A stretch of 46,755 nucleotides of DNA from Ferrithrix thermotolerans DSM 19514. GTDB taxonomy: Bacteria; Actinomycetota; Acidimicrobiia; Acidimicrobiales; CAIXPF01. Shown here piece after piece: positions 34,865-42,832 of the stretch. Each line of letters opens with the position of its first letter. The first letter of the stretch is position 1. The notes beneath the pieces were generated by a model, which saw nothing but the letters and a program-made list of their open reading frames with translations, searched no databases and had not been told where the DNA came from. The position numbers and the translations under genes were made by a program. The stretch is taken from the NCBI GenBank assembly GCA_945906305.1, contig CAMDQT010000025.1:1-46755 (forward strand), in the 5' to 3' direction.

Positions 34865-35224
34865 TCAGCCGGCTTCGAAGCTCACCAGAATGGCCGCATT
34901 GGCGATGACGAGCACGTCGTCGCCGCTGGGGGAGGCAACGTCCAACCCCCCACTGACCGCGGTCACCGTAACCGTACCGTACGGTATTGCAGCGGCGATG
35001 GCCTTGACATCGAGCTCCGCCGGATGGGTGACGGCGATTCGAACTTCGACATGCATGTCCCGATGGGACTTTCCCGCCGCCTCGAAGAAGCTGAGGCTGC
35101 TGTGGCGCAGGGCGTCGGACACCGCCTTGCACGCTGCGTTGGTGTAATCGCGTCCGTGGACGTCGACGCCCATACCCAGTTCTGTTATCCATCGAACCAG
35201 TTTTATGGGCCAAACGTAATCCAC
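34865..35224 (-). CDS. Lin0512-family protein
   Basis: 119 residues from GTG 35224; the frame extends to a TTG at 35281. The family pattern is clear: ITELGMGVDVHGRDYTNAA, then KAVSDALRHSSLSFF, a central HVEVRIAVTHPAELDVKAI and a C-terminal GDDVLVIANAAILV. The Lin0512 family is small, widespread and uncharacterised; no catalytic residues are known. It lies directly upstream of an enoyl-CoA hydratase gene on the same strand, so a shared transcript is possible. Confidence 0.75.
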   Translation of the reverse strand: MDYVWPIKLVRWITELGMGVDVHGRDYTNAACKAVSDALRHSSLSFFEAAGKSHRDMHVEVRIAVTHPAELDVKAIAAAIPYGTVTVTAVSGGLDVASPSGDDVLVIANAAILVSFEAG

Positions 35225-35291
35225 CTGCCCGGAGCGACCTGCGCTGCTGTACCCGAGTGCATGTTCATCAGGTGAGGCCAAGCGTGGTGGC

Positions 35292-36827
35292 TTAGATCGG
35301 AGCTACGGGCTCGCTCGGAGGGGTCTCTGTTGGTACTTCGGTGGTGGTGGTGGTTGGTGCTTCGGTGGTGGTGGTGGTGGTTGGTGCTTCGGTGGTGGTG
35401 GTGGTGGTTTCTGGTTCGGTGGTGGTGGTGGTGGTTTCTGGTTCGGTGGTGGTGGTGGTGGTTTCTGGTTCGGTGGTGGTGGTGGTTGCTGGTTCGGTGG
35501 TGGTTGGTGGTTCGGTCGTGGTGGTTGGTGGTCTAGTGGTCGTTGGGCGGGGAGGAGCGGTGGTGACGACTGGTCGGGTGGTGACGACTGGTCGGGTGGT
35601 AACGGGCGGGGTCGTGGTTCCAGTCGGGACCGTGATGTAAGGCGGCATCGTGGTGTGAGGTGGGACTGTGGTGTTGGGGGGGACGGTGAACAACGGTGGT
35701 GCGACGGTGTCGACCGGAGCCGGCGGCCGCGTGGTTACCGTGATCACGATGCCGGCCCACGGGGGTGCGTTGGTGGTGCTGGGAAAGGCCGCCGACACCG
35801 CCTGAAAAGCCGGCCCCTGAGCGGTCGCCGGGGTCGTGCCCACCTGGCCGGTCGTGCTGATGCCGATGGTGGCACTGGTGCGGGGGGGCAACGAGTTGGC
35901 CGTCGAGGCGAGGGCCGCGCCAGCCGTTTCGGTGGGCCGGGTATCGGATGGCTTTGTCCGGGCCGGATCGCCGATTGCCTCGATGGCGAGAATGGACGCC
36001 GTGGGCTCACCCACGGGGGTCAGCGCGGCGGCCAGCGTGCCCAGGCCGAACACCGTGGTCGCGCCCGCCGCGCTCATCGCCGCGATCCGACGGCGTTGTC
36101 GGCTGGAACGGGGGACTCGGGCTGGGGGCAGGGGGATTGGCCCCGTGCCCAGCGGGTAGGACGCCGCGACGGTCACCTCGTGCGGCGGGCGGATGGGGGG
36201 CCTGTCCCCGCCGGCAGCGGGCCAGGGTGCAATGACATCGGCCGCGGCGACAAGCAGGGCTCGAAGGCCGGGAACCCTTTCAAGGGGCTGGTCGGGTCGA
36301 AGGGTGTCCGCAAGTTCACCGACCAGCCAGGCGAGGTCTACGGTGCCCGCCGGGTTTCGGCGCAGCGCATCGAGGTGGTCGGTGAGGCTGTGGTAGAGCA
36401 CCAGTTCTGCGCCGCGAACCAGGGCGTGACAGGTTCGGTGATCGGTACGTTCGATAATGCACAGCTCATCGACGTCGAGGTCGCAGAGGTAGGTTAAGGC
36501 GAGTGCCGAGCGGAACTGCGGGGGCAGCATCGCCAAGGCGGTCAGCGTCCGGCGGACCGGTCCCTCGCTGAGTGAGAACGGGCGGAGCTCGCCCGATGCC
36601 AGTAGCCGCAGTGCCCGTTCGCGGGTGGCGGCGAGGTCCTGGAGGGCTTCACGGGGCGAACTCGGTGCCGGGCCGGTGCCTTGACCCAAGGGCGAGCTGA
36701 ACGCGGCGGGGGCAAACTCGCGGTCGAGGGTGACGAGGGCGCCATAGCGAAAACGAGTACGCGCCAATGCGTCAGGTGAACCGGGCGCGGAGCCACGCGC
36801 AGAGCCAGGAACCATCGCTGAATCCAT
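35292..36827 (-). CDS. Membrane protein with sigma-region-4-like domain and Thr/Pro-rich outer tail
   Basis: 511 residues. Residues about 93-150 resemble region 4 of ECF sigma factors: LAMLPPQFRSALALTYLCDL followed by a helix-turn-helix-like stretch ending HALVRGAELVLYHSL. A helical segment with Leu and Ala continues to about 200. A basic stretch (SSRQRRR) precedes one membrane span at about 249-270. The remainder to the C terminus is outside the cell: low-complexity Ser/Thr/Pro, then perfect 9-residue repeats of Thr with Glu-Pro. No region 2 is seen. It may be a membrane-tethered regulator or a wall-spanning sensor. ATG 36827 follows AGGA. Confidence 0.7.
   Translation of the reverse strand: MDSAMVPGSARGSAPGSPDALARTRFRYGALVTLDREFAPAAFSSPLGQGTGPAPSSPREALQDLAATRERALRLLASGELRPFSLSEGPVRRTLTALAMLPPQFRSALALTYLCDLDVDELCIIERTDHRTCHALVRGAELVLYHSLTDHLDALRRNPAGTVDLAWLVGELADTLRPDQPLERVPGLRALLVAAADVIAPWPAAGGDRPPIRPPHEVTVAASYPLGTGPIPLPPARVPRSSRQRRRIAAMSAAGATTVFGLGTLAAALTPVGEPTASILAIEAIGDPARTKPSDTRPTETAGAALASTANSLPPRTSATIGISTTGQVGTTPATAQGPAFQAVSAAFPSTTNAPPWAGIVITVTTRPPAPVDTVAPPLFTVPPNTTVPPHTTMPPYITVPTGTTTPPVTTRPVVTTRPVVTTAPPRPTTTRPPTTTTEPPTTTEPATTTTTEPETTTTTTEPETTTTTTEPETTTTTTEAPTTTTTTEAPTTTTTEVPTETPPSEPVAPI
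35336..35496 (-). repeat. 27-bp tandem repeats encoding Thr-rich units
   Basis: About six units of 27 bases, built on GTGGTGGTG followed by TTCTGGTTCG or TTGGTGCTTCG (plus-strand reading), encode TTTTTTEPE and TTTTTTEAP units of the Thr-rich tail. The period is exact over most copies, so recent slippage or gene conversion is likely. Confidence 0.9.
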
Positions 36828-36944
36828 TCCTGGCCTTCGTCCCGCCCGCCGCGAGAGACCGCTCGTGCCAGGACGCGAGCCGTGTCGTCAGCGTAGTGCG
36901 ACCGCGGAGCCCCTCGCCCGCCGGTGGCGCTTGGATTCGCGAAC

Positions 36945-36950
36945 TATTCT
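36945..36950 (+). promoter_or_regulatory. -10 element suggesting a leaderless transcript
   Basis: TATTCT at 36945-36950 ends 7 bases before the amidohydrolase ATG (36958), and no ribosome binding site precedes that ATG. This is the spacing seen when transcription starts at the A of the start codon, as is common in actinobacteria. Confidence 0.4.
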
Positions 36951-36957
36951 GCGCCTC

Positions 36958-37971
36958 ATGGCCCGACGCCACGCGACTGAACACGAACAGTGGCTCGGCG
37001 CCACGCACGAGGATCCGCTCGAGCCCGACATTGCTATTGTCGATCCTCACCATCATCTGTGGACCCACGTGGAGCCCCCCTACCTTCTGGAAGAACTCCA
37101 CCGCGACACCGGATCGGGCCACCGCGTGACCGCCACGGTGTTCGTTGAATGTGGTTGGGCCTGGGATCTACAGGCGGCCGATCCGGTGATGGTCCCGGTG
37201 GCGGAGGTGGCGGCGGTGGCAGAGCTGGCCCGCCAGAGCGACCAAGGCCGCGGTTCTCCTATCGCCGCCATCGTCGGGCACGCCGACCTACGCCACGGGT
37301 CCGATGTCGGCCGTGCGCTCGACGCGTTGGCCGAGGCCGGCGACGGCCGCTTCGTCGGCATCCGCCACGCCACCGCCTGGGACGCGGATCCGGCCATCCC
37401 GAACCACCGGACCAACCCGGCACCGGGCTTGATGGGTGACCCTACCTGGCGTCGTGGGTTCGCTGAACTCGCCGTTCGGGGCCTGACCTACGACGCGTGG
37501 CTCTACCATCCGCAGATTCCCGAGTTGGTCGAGTTGGCCCGGGCGTTTCCCGACGTCACGATGGTCTGTGATCATCTGGGCGGCCCCCTCGGTGCGCGGT
37601 CCTATGCGGGTCGTCGCGAGGAGGTGCTCGATGCCACTCGGGCGTCGTTGGAGCAGCTTGCGAGCTGCCCGAACGTGGCCCTCAAGCTGGGCGGGATCGG
37701 CATGGCGCTGCTGGGCGACGGCTGGCATCGTCGCGAGCGTCCGCCGACCTCGGCCGAGATCGCCGCGAGCTGGGGACCGTTCGTGCGCTGGTGCATCGAC
37801 ACGTTTGGCCCCCATCGCTGCATGTTCGAATCGAACTTTCCTGTCGACCGGGAGTCCTGCTCCTACGTCGTGCTGTGGAACGCCTTCAAACGCATGACGC
37901 AAGACCTTCCCGAGCACGGGCGCGCTGCGGTGTTCAGCGACACGGCCCGGCGGGTGTACCGGTTGGCCTGA
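36958..37971 (+). CDS. Amidohydrolase (2-pyrone-4,6-dicarboxylate-hydrolase-like)
   Basis: 337 residues from ATG 36958, at a leaderless-type promoter; the upstream open frame lacks family character. The metal-site motif D29-P-H31-H-H33-L-W35 is near the N terminus, followed by a TIM-barrel core with GIRHATAWD, YHPQIPELVELAR, VCDHLGGPLG and the catalytic aspartate in FESNFPVDR. Such enzymes open lactones or hydrolyse ring-cleavage products of aromatic compounds, often with Rieske oxygenases. The CaiB-type gene 78 bases downstream on the same strand may belong to the same catabolic route. Substrate not predicted. Confidence 0.87.
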   Translation: MARRHATEHEQWLGATHEDPLEPDIAIVDPHHHLWTHVEPPYLLEELHRDTGSGHRVTATVFVECGWAWDLQAADPVMVPVAEVAAVAELARQSDQGRGSPIAAIVGHADLRHGSDVGRALDALAEAGDGRFVGIRHATAWDADPAIPNHRTNPAPGLMGDPTWRRGFAELAVRGLTYDAWLYHPQIPELVELARAFPDVTMVCDHLGGPLGARSYAGRREEVLDATRASLEQLASCPNVALKLGGIGMALLGDGWHRRERPPTSAEIAASWGPFVRWCIDTFGPHRCMFESNFPVDRESCSYVVLWNAFKRMTQDLPEHGRAAVFSDTARRVYRLA

Positions 37972-38037
37972 TCGAGGCCGTGTCCGCACCGCGGGGCGCC
38001 TGGCGACGCCCGCGAGATCGGTCGGTGGGCCGGGCGC

Positions 38038-38043
38038 TACCCT
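38038..38043 (+). promoter_or_regulatory. -10 element before the CaiB-type gene
   Basis: TACCCT ends 6 bases before ATG 38050, again the leaderless spacing, and no ribosome binding site precedes the ATG. A consensus -35 box is not evident, so the call is tentative. Confidence 0.3.
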
Positions 38044-38049
38044 CCTGCG

Positions 38050-39252
38050 ATGCTCGACGGGATCAAGGTGCTCGACCTGACGCAGTACTTCGCCGGCCCA
38101 TCAGCCACGCGGCTGCTGGCTGAACTCGGAGCCGACGTCATCAAAGTCGAGTTGGCCCCTGACGGTGACCCGTCGCGGATGCTGCCCATAGGCCGCGACG
38201 GGAGAAGCGGCTACTACGTGCAGCAGAACCGGGGAAAGCGGGCGATCTGCATCGACTTCGACCGGCCGGAGTCCTGGGCGCTACTGACCCGGCTCGCGGG
38301 TGAGGTCGACATTGTGGTGGAGAACTTCGGCCCTGGCGTACTGGAGCGGCGCGGCTTGGACTACGCCACCTTGAGTCGGCTTCATCCGCGGCTGGTTATG
38401 GCTTCGATTTCGGCTTTCGGACGTAGCGGTCCGTGGTCACACAAGGTGGGCTATGACCAGGTTGCCCAGGCGGTGTCAGGGTTGATGGCGCTGACGGGAG
38501 AGCCGGATGGCACGCCGCTGTTTGCCGGGTTACCGGTGGCGGACGGCTCATCTGGCATTCACGCCTTCGCTGGGTTGGGCTGGGCGCTGTTCCATCGTGA
38601 GCGCAGCGGACGCGGCCAACACGTGGACGTTGCCATGGTTGATTCGCTGTTCTGCTGGAATGTCTTTGCCATCCAGGCTCACACCCTTACGGGCGGTACC
38701 TACCGACAGCAGCGCACCGGGGCCAATGCCCTCGCCGCCGCGCCGTCGGGGGTGTTTCGCGGGCCTCAGGGCTGGATTGTGGTGTTGGTGCTCGACCGAC
38801 AGTGGCCCAAGTTCTGCGAGGCCATCGGCCGTCCAGAACTCGTCACCCATCCTCGGTATCTGACCGCGGCCGATCGGGTGGCACACCGTGGCGAGATGAA
38901 CGCCCTGCTCGAGGGCTGGATGGCCGAGTTTCCCACCGACGAGGCGGTCATCGCGGCGCTGGACCGCCATCGGGTTCCCGCCGCTCCGGTGCTGGCCCCC
39001 GAGGAGGCCTTCGGCCACGAATACTACGAGGACCGCGGTCTCATCGTGACCGTACCGGACCCAATCCTGGGCGAGGTAGCGGTGCCTGGGCTGCCGATCA
39101 AGTTCTCCGACCTCGCCCCGCGAGAACCCGTCTCGGCGCCGCTGCTGGGTCAGCACAACGCGGCGGTGCTGTCGGACCTCCTCGGTCTTGACGACGCCGC
39201 GGTGGCCAAGCTGGTGTCCGACGGGGTGCTGCACCATGCAACGGACCGTTGA
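38050..39252 (+). CDS. CaiB/BaiF-type CoA-transferase
   Basis: 400 residues. It shows LDLTQYFAGPSATRLLAELGADVIKVE at the N terminus (split here as LDLTQYFAGPSATRLL and AELGADVIKVE), then QQNRGKRAICIDF, VENFGPGVLERRGLDY and RLHPRLVMASISAFG. The catalytic aspartate is D165 in LPVADGSSGIHAF, and the C-terminal domain contains RHRVPAAPVLAPEEAF. Family III transferases move CoA between carboxylic acids through an aspartyl-CoA intermediate. It follows the amidohydrolase gene on the same strand. A broken paralogous fragment lies at 15400-15640. Confidence 0.92.
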   Translation: MLDGIKVLDLTQYFAGPSATRLLAELGADVIKVELAPDGDPSRMLPIGRDGRSGYYVQQNRGKRAICIDFDRPESWALLTRLAGEVDIVVENFGPGVLERRGLDYATLSRLHPRLVMASISAFGRSGPWSHKVGYDQVAQAVSGLMALTGEPDGTPLFAGLPVADGSSGIHAFAGLGWALFHRERSGRGQHVDVAMVDSLFCWNVFAIQAHTLTGGTYRQQRTGANALAAAPSGVFRGPQGWIVVLVLDRQWPKFCEAIGRPELVTHPRYLTAADRVAHRGEMNALLEGWMAEFPTDEAVIAALDRHRVPAAPVLAPEEAFGHEYYEDRGLIVTVPDPILGEVAVPGLPIKFSDLAPREPVSAPLLGQHNAAVLSDLLGLDDAAVAKLVSDGVLHHATDR

Positions 39253-39382
39253 GGCCTCCAGGCCGAGCGTCAGGCTCGACTGGCGTGATGGTGGCCGCGA
39301 ACACGGCCCGTCCTCGGCAATAGGGGCTGGGTTGGCAACCTATGCTGCGGCTCACCCGTCCCAATGAGCCCGAGGAGGCCTC

Positions 39383-40123
39383 ATGTCGGCCACGAATGTC
39401 ACGCCAACCGCGGGAGCCAAGATGATGTACCTCATCAGGGCACGTCCGACCGCTTCGCGCGAAGAACTGGTGGCCCATTGGTTCGCCAACCATATGCCGC
39501 TGGTGATCGCCGCCCAACAAGACGCCGCTGCTGCGGGTCGGCTGCATGCGCGTCGCTACCTGGCGACAATCTTCGATGCCGACCGGGATGGGACGAGGGT
39601 GTGGGACGGAGTGGCCCAATTGTGGTGGGATCGGCCGCTGCCCCGTCCCGAGCAGCCCCATGGCAGTGTTCCCACTGATTCCTTCCAGGAGAAGGCCGAA
39701 CCGTACCTGCCGTGGGCGACGACGGAATACGTGGTGCTTGAAGGCAGCGAGCGGCTGGCGGTCGCGCCGCTCACCCTGAACGCACCATTCCCCTGCACCC
39801 GCAGTGGGTTCCTGAAGATGACCTTTCTGGTTGGTGCTCAACCGGGAGCGGACTGTGCCGCGCTGTTCGCGCATTGGATTGAGGTGCACATCCCCAACGT
39901 TCGCAACGTCATGGCGAAGGTCGGCGGCTTCCGCTACGTGGTGAGCCACAGCTTGCGTCCCGACATCGAGCCCTACGCCGGCATGGCCGAGTTGTACTTC
40001 CCCGATGCGGCCGGGTGGTCTGCTTTCCGTGACACCATCAAACCTGACGGTATGGAACGCTGGACGGACACCTCGCGTACGGTGGTGTTGCGATCCGGAA
40101 CAGAGATGATCGGAATGCCCTGA
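39383..40123 (+). CDS. EthD-family protein with two domains
   Basis: 246 residues from ATG 39383, preceded by GAGGAGG. Two ferredoxin-like EthD modules are recognisable: MMYLIRARPTASREELVAHW with NHMPLVIAA and HARRYLATIF, and FLKMTFLVGAQPGADCAALF with AHWIEVHIPNVRNVM and GFRYVVSHSL. EthD proteins occur with P450s and other oxygenases in ether and aromatic degradation, with a proposed scavenging or accessory role. A P450 gene lies 2.7 kb away on the other strand. The doubling of the domain fits its dimeric beta-barrel habit. Confidence 0.8.
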   Translation: MSATNVTPTAGAKMMYLIRARPTASREELVAHWFANHMPLVIAAQQDAAAAGRLHARRYLATIFDADRDGTRVWDGVAQLWWDRPLPRPEQPHGSVPTDSFQEKAEPYLPWATTEYVVLEGSERLAVAPLTLNAPFPCTRSGFLKMTFLVGAQPGADCAALFAHWIEVHIPNVRNVMAKVGGFRYVVSHSLRPDIEPYAGMAELYFPDAAGWSAFRDTIKPDGMERWTDTSRTVVLRSGTEMIGMP

Positions 40124-40267
40124 CGGGGTTCGAACAACAACAATTTCGTGACGTTCGGCCCGGCGGACCTGAGAGATAGCGCGCTGGGTGCCATCTAGGG
40201 TGGGGGGGACAGGTCTCTTGTGGCCGCTGGCCTCGGGGCCGAAAGTCGAAGCGAGGGAGATGGGGTC

Positions 40268-40372
40268 ATGGTCCGGATTGTCATCGCTGTACATGGATCC
40301 TCAGTGGGCGCCCAAGGCGGGCACCACGCCCATTGTCCGCTGACGGTGGTCCGTCCCGAGTCGAAGGTCTGA
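40268..40372 (+). pseudogene. Collapsed universal-stress-protein remnant
   Basis: The 34-codon frame from ATG 40268, with a good GAGGGAGA site before it, starts MVRIVIAVHGSS, the classic N terminus of UspA proteins. It continues directly with GGHHAHCPLTVVRPESKV, the classic C terminus (the HHAHCPV-VVRP motif). About 110 middle residues with the ATP-binding loops are absent, so an internal in-frame deletion has joined the two ends. It may be a dead relic or, less likely, a small expressed peptide. The surrounding stretch 40124-40267 shows nothing else. Confidence 0.7.
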
Positions 40373-40429
40373 CCGATTCACCCGCCGGCGTTACTCCGTT
40401 GCCTGGTGTGTGCTCGGCCGACACAGGCG

Positions 40430-40585
40430 ATGTGCTCCTTCGCGGAGCGCGTGGCGGTGATCGAGTCGCCCAGCGGAGCGATCACGACCAGCACCGAACA
40501 GCATCTCGAACGTCGCTGTGGGTGGTGCGGTGCACATTTGTCGGAGTCCCGCGCGGTGGTGGTCGAGGACCTTCCATCGCTCTAA
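40430..40585 (+). CDS. Possible 51-residue protein with CxxC motif
   Basis: An ATG at 40430 opens 51 codons ending at TAA 40583-40585, in the same frame as the stress-protein remnant and without an intervening stop. It encodes CSFAERVAVIESPSGAITT, then HLERRCGWCGAHLSES and a final acidic VVVEDLPSL. The CGWCG pair could bind a metal as half of a zinc ribbon, but a second pair is lacking. The ribosome binding site is weak (CAGG close to the ATG). It is a possible small gene or a fragment of a larger one. Confidence 0.35.
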   Translation: MCSFAERVAVIESPSGAITTSTEQHLERRCGWCGAHLSESRAVVVEDLPSL

Positions 40586-40665
40586 ACGGCTAGGGATGCA
40601 CCGAGTTTTGCCCCTTGACGCGGTGGCAGTTGATCCCCCAACGGCGCACCTGCCAACCTTGGGCA

Positions 40666-41610
40666 GTGACTAATCCCGTGGCCGGCCCCTCGACTGGGCC
40701 CAACCCCTTGGGGGCCACGGTTCAAACCGTCGCGCCCGTCGACCGTTCGGAGGCTGCTCCCGGAGCCCTCCCGTATGTGGGACTGGCCGTCGTGCTGTTG
40801 CTGTGGGGGTTTGGTCCTCCGGTCTCCAAGCTGCTCACCGCTCCACCCTTGACCGCGAGCTTTGCCCGCCTCTGGACGTCCTCGTTGGCCATGTTGTTGC
40901 TGGGCCTGCTGGCGCGACACCGGCCGAGCTGGGCGACGATGCGGGGCAGTTTCATTGCTGGGGTGGCCTTTGGCCTGAACTCCCTGGTGTTCTTTACCGC
41001 TTTGTCGAACGCCTCGATCGCTACCATCACCGTGATCGGCTCATTGCAGCCCGCGGTGGTGATGCTCGGTGCCTCCCGGATCTTCGGCGAGCGCCTCAAT
41101 CGACGAGTACTCACGTGGACGGGTGTGGCCATCGGCGGCGCGGTTCTCGCGGTGCTCGGCGCTGGCGCATCGGTGCATACCAACGCCCTTGGCGTCATGT
41201 GCGCCATCGGCTCGCTACTGGCTATGGGCGTGTATTTCTTGGCCTCCAAGCATGCCCGCAAGAGCCTTGGGGCGTGGGAATACGTCACCGGGGTCATGCT
41301 CTGGGCGTCGATCCTGGTCACCCCGGTGGTGGCACTCGGTGGTGGGCTCAACCATCTTGACGCCATCGACCGCGTCGACTGGTTCTGGTTGTTCGTCATG
41401 CTGATCGGTCCGGGTGTGGGCGGCCAACTGATCATGGGCTGGTCGGTGCGCTGGGTGCCCGTCTCGCTGTCCGCGATGATCCTGCTTGGTTCGACGGTGG
41501 TGGCCATCGTGGCGGCGTGGCCGATCCACGGCGAGCAGCCGACGCTGGTTCAGCTAGTGGGCTGTGTGGTCACTCTGGGCGCGGTCGGTCTGATCCTTCA
41601 GGGTCGCTGA
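40666..41610 (+). CDS. EamA/DMT-superfamily transporter
   Basis: 314 residues from GTG 40666; a TTG at 40615 is the longer alternative. After a polar N terminus of about 30 residues, about ten membrane spans make two EamA halves: GLAVVLLLWGFGPPVSK and FARLWTSSLAMLLLG in the first, GVMCAIGSLLAMGVYFLASK and LMGWSVRW-like segments (here IMGWSVRWVPVSLSAMILL) in the second. It would export or exchange small metabolites; the substrate cannot be predicted. It shares the superfamily with the gene at 2013 but has a different N terminus. It converges with the MBL gene. Confidence 0.85.
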   Translation: MTNPVAGPSTGPNPLGATVQTVAPVDRSEAAPGALPYVGLAVVLLLWGFGPPVSKLLTAPPLTASFARLWTSSLAMLLLGLLARHRPSWATMRGSFIAGVAFGLNSLVFFTALSNASIATITVIGSLQPAVVMLGASRIFGERLNRRVLTWTGVAIGGAVLAVLGAGASVHTNALGVMCAIGSLLAMGVYFLASKHARKSLGAWEYVTGVMLWASILVTPVVALGGGLNHLDAIDRVDWFWLFVMLIGPGVGGQLIMGWSVRWVPVSLSAMILLGSTVVAIVAAWPIHGEQPTLVQLVGCVVTLGAVGLILQGR

Positions 41611-41645
41611 CGTTCCGGCGGCTGTGACACCGGCTGGGGGCCACT

Positions 41646-42755
41646 TCACTCCGAGATGCGGTAGCGCAGTTGGCCCTCGACAGTGCGGGTGGTGGCCCGA
41701 CCGTTCTGGCGCAGGTACTCGAGGTGGGCGAAGGTCTCGCTGTCCGCCATCGGGCCCCATGAGCGCGGCTTGAACAACTGCTGGGAATACTCCGGGACCG
41801 TCATTTCGCACTCCGGGGCATGCACCGCGGCGTTGGTGAGCGTGGCGAATCGCATCTGGTGATGGTCGAAGATTTCCCGCGCTCGACCGGCGAGGTCGTG
41901 GAACTCGAGCCCGTGAGCGGGCAACACCGTGCGGACATCGTCGAAGGTGTACATCCGCTCGAGGGACGTCAAGAAGTCACCCATCGGTCGCCGTTGGGTG
42001 GTGAGCCCCGAGATGTGCGGTGTGATGGTGGGCAGCAGATGGTCCCCAGAAATGAAGGTGCCCCCGGCGGGGTCGAACAGACAGAGATGGTCCGCGGTGT
42101 GCCCGGGTGTATGCACCGACACCCATTCGCGCTCTCCGAGGTTGAGAATCTGACCGTCCACGACGCGGGTCGACGGTTTCGGTGGCTGCCAGACCTTGCT
42201 CAGTAGTAAAGGAAGGACCCGCCAGCGGAACCGGGCCCGCCATTCGTTGTCGGGCGGGGACCCACCCCATGGCACCGGCCGGTCCCACGGCGAGTGGCGT
42301 TCACGTCCGGTCACCTTGAGCAGGGAGCGCTCGATGGCGTTGAACTGCACCTCGTAGTCGGTGACGACGGCGACCTCGTGGACCAGGTCGGATTCCTCGT
42401 GAGGGTCCCAGTAGGTCTTGAAGTTGGCGTGGGTGACCAACTCGGCGCCGGAAACCTCGCGGATGCGTTGCGCGGCCCCGTAGTGGTCGGGATGAGAATG
42501 GGTGACGACCACGGTGTGCACCCGGCGCATCGGCAGGCCGACCTCGTCGAGTTTCTTGCGTAGGACCTGCCAGGAGCGCAGGCTGGGTGTGCCGGGGTCC
42601 ACCAGCGACACCCCGTTGCGGTCCTCAAGGACATAGCAGTTGACATGGCCCAGGCCTGGGATGTTCATCGGCAGCTGGATGCGCAGCACGCCGGGGGCGA
42701 CCTCCTTGACCTCTTTTTCCGGTGGCCGAACTTCCTCGCGAACGACGGCGGTCAT
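41646..42755 (-). CDS. MBL-fold metallo-hydrolase
   Basis: 369 residues from ATG 42755; a TTG at 42791 is the alternative. The metal motif VVVTHSHPDHYG supplies H86, H88, D90 and H91, and further ligands lie in HTPGHTADHL and FISGDHLLP, with a late histidine in VLPAHGLEF. The N-terminal segment GLGHVNCYVLED is the usual first strand. A C-terminal helical domain of about 100 residues follows. The family covers hydroxyacylglutathione hydrolases, lactonases and RNases; this one resembles the glyoxalase II-like type with a helical tail. Upstream in the same direction is the P450 gene. Confidence 0.87.
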   Translation of the reverse strand: MTAVVREEVRPPEKEVKEVAPGVLRIQLPMNIPGLGHVNCYVLEDRNGVSLVDPGTPSLRSWQVLRKKLDEVGLPMRRVHTVVVTHSHPDHYGAAQRIREVSGAELVTHANFKTYWDPHEESDLVHEVAVVTDYEVQFNAIERSLLKVTGRERHSPWDRPVPWGGSPPDNEWRARFRWRVLPLLLSKVWQPPKPSTRVVDGQILNLGEREWVSVHTPGHTADHLCLFDPAGGTFISGDHLLPTITPHISGLTTQRRPMGDFLTSLERMYTFDDVRTVLPAHGLEFHDLAGRAREIFDHHQMRFATLTNAAVHAPECEMTVPEYSQQLFKPRSWGPMADSETFAHLEYLRQNGRATTRTVEGQLRYRISE

Positions 42756-42832
42756 GCGGTTCCCATGAACCAATTTGTCCCCATGGGCCAATACGGTAGG
42801 TAAGGCGCACGGTGCGGAGCGAACCGACCGAT

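Noticed and set aside
35336-35496. Regular repeats considered as a CRISPR array
   Set aside because: Units are 27 bases with no unique spacers and code for a Thr-rich protein segment.
35330-35640. Plus-strand frames rich in Trp and Val opposite the Thr-rich tail
   Set aside because: They are translations of the 27-bp repeats in the wrong direction, pure low complexity.
40333-40593. 86-codon frame from a TTG overlapping the stress-protein remnant
   Set aside because: Weak start, Gly/Arg-rich composition and conflict with the recognisable remnant in another frame.
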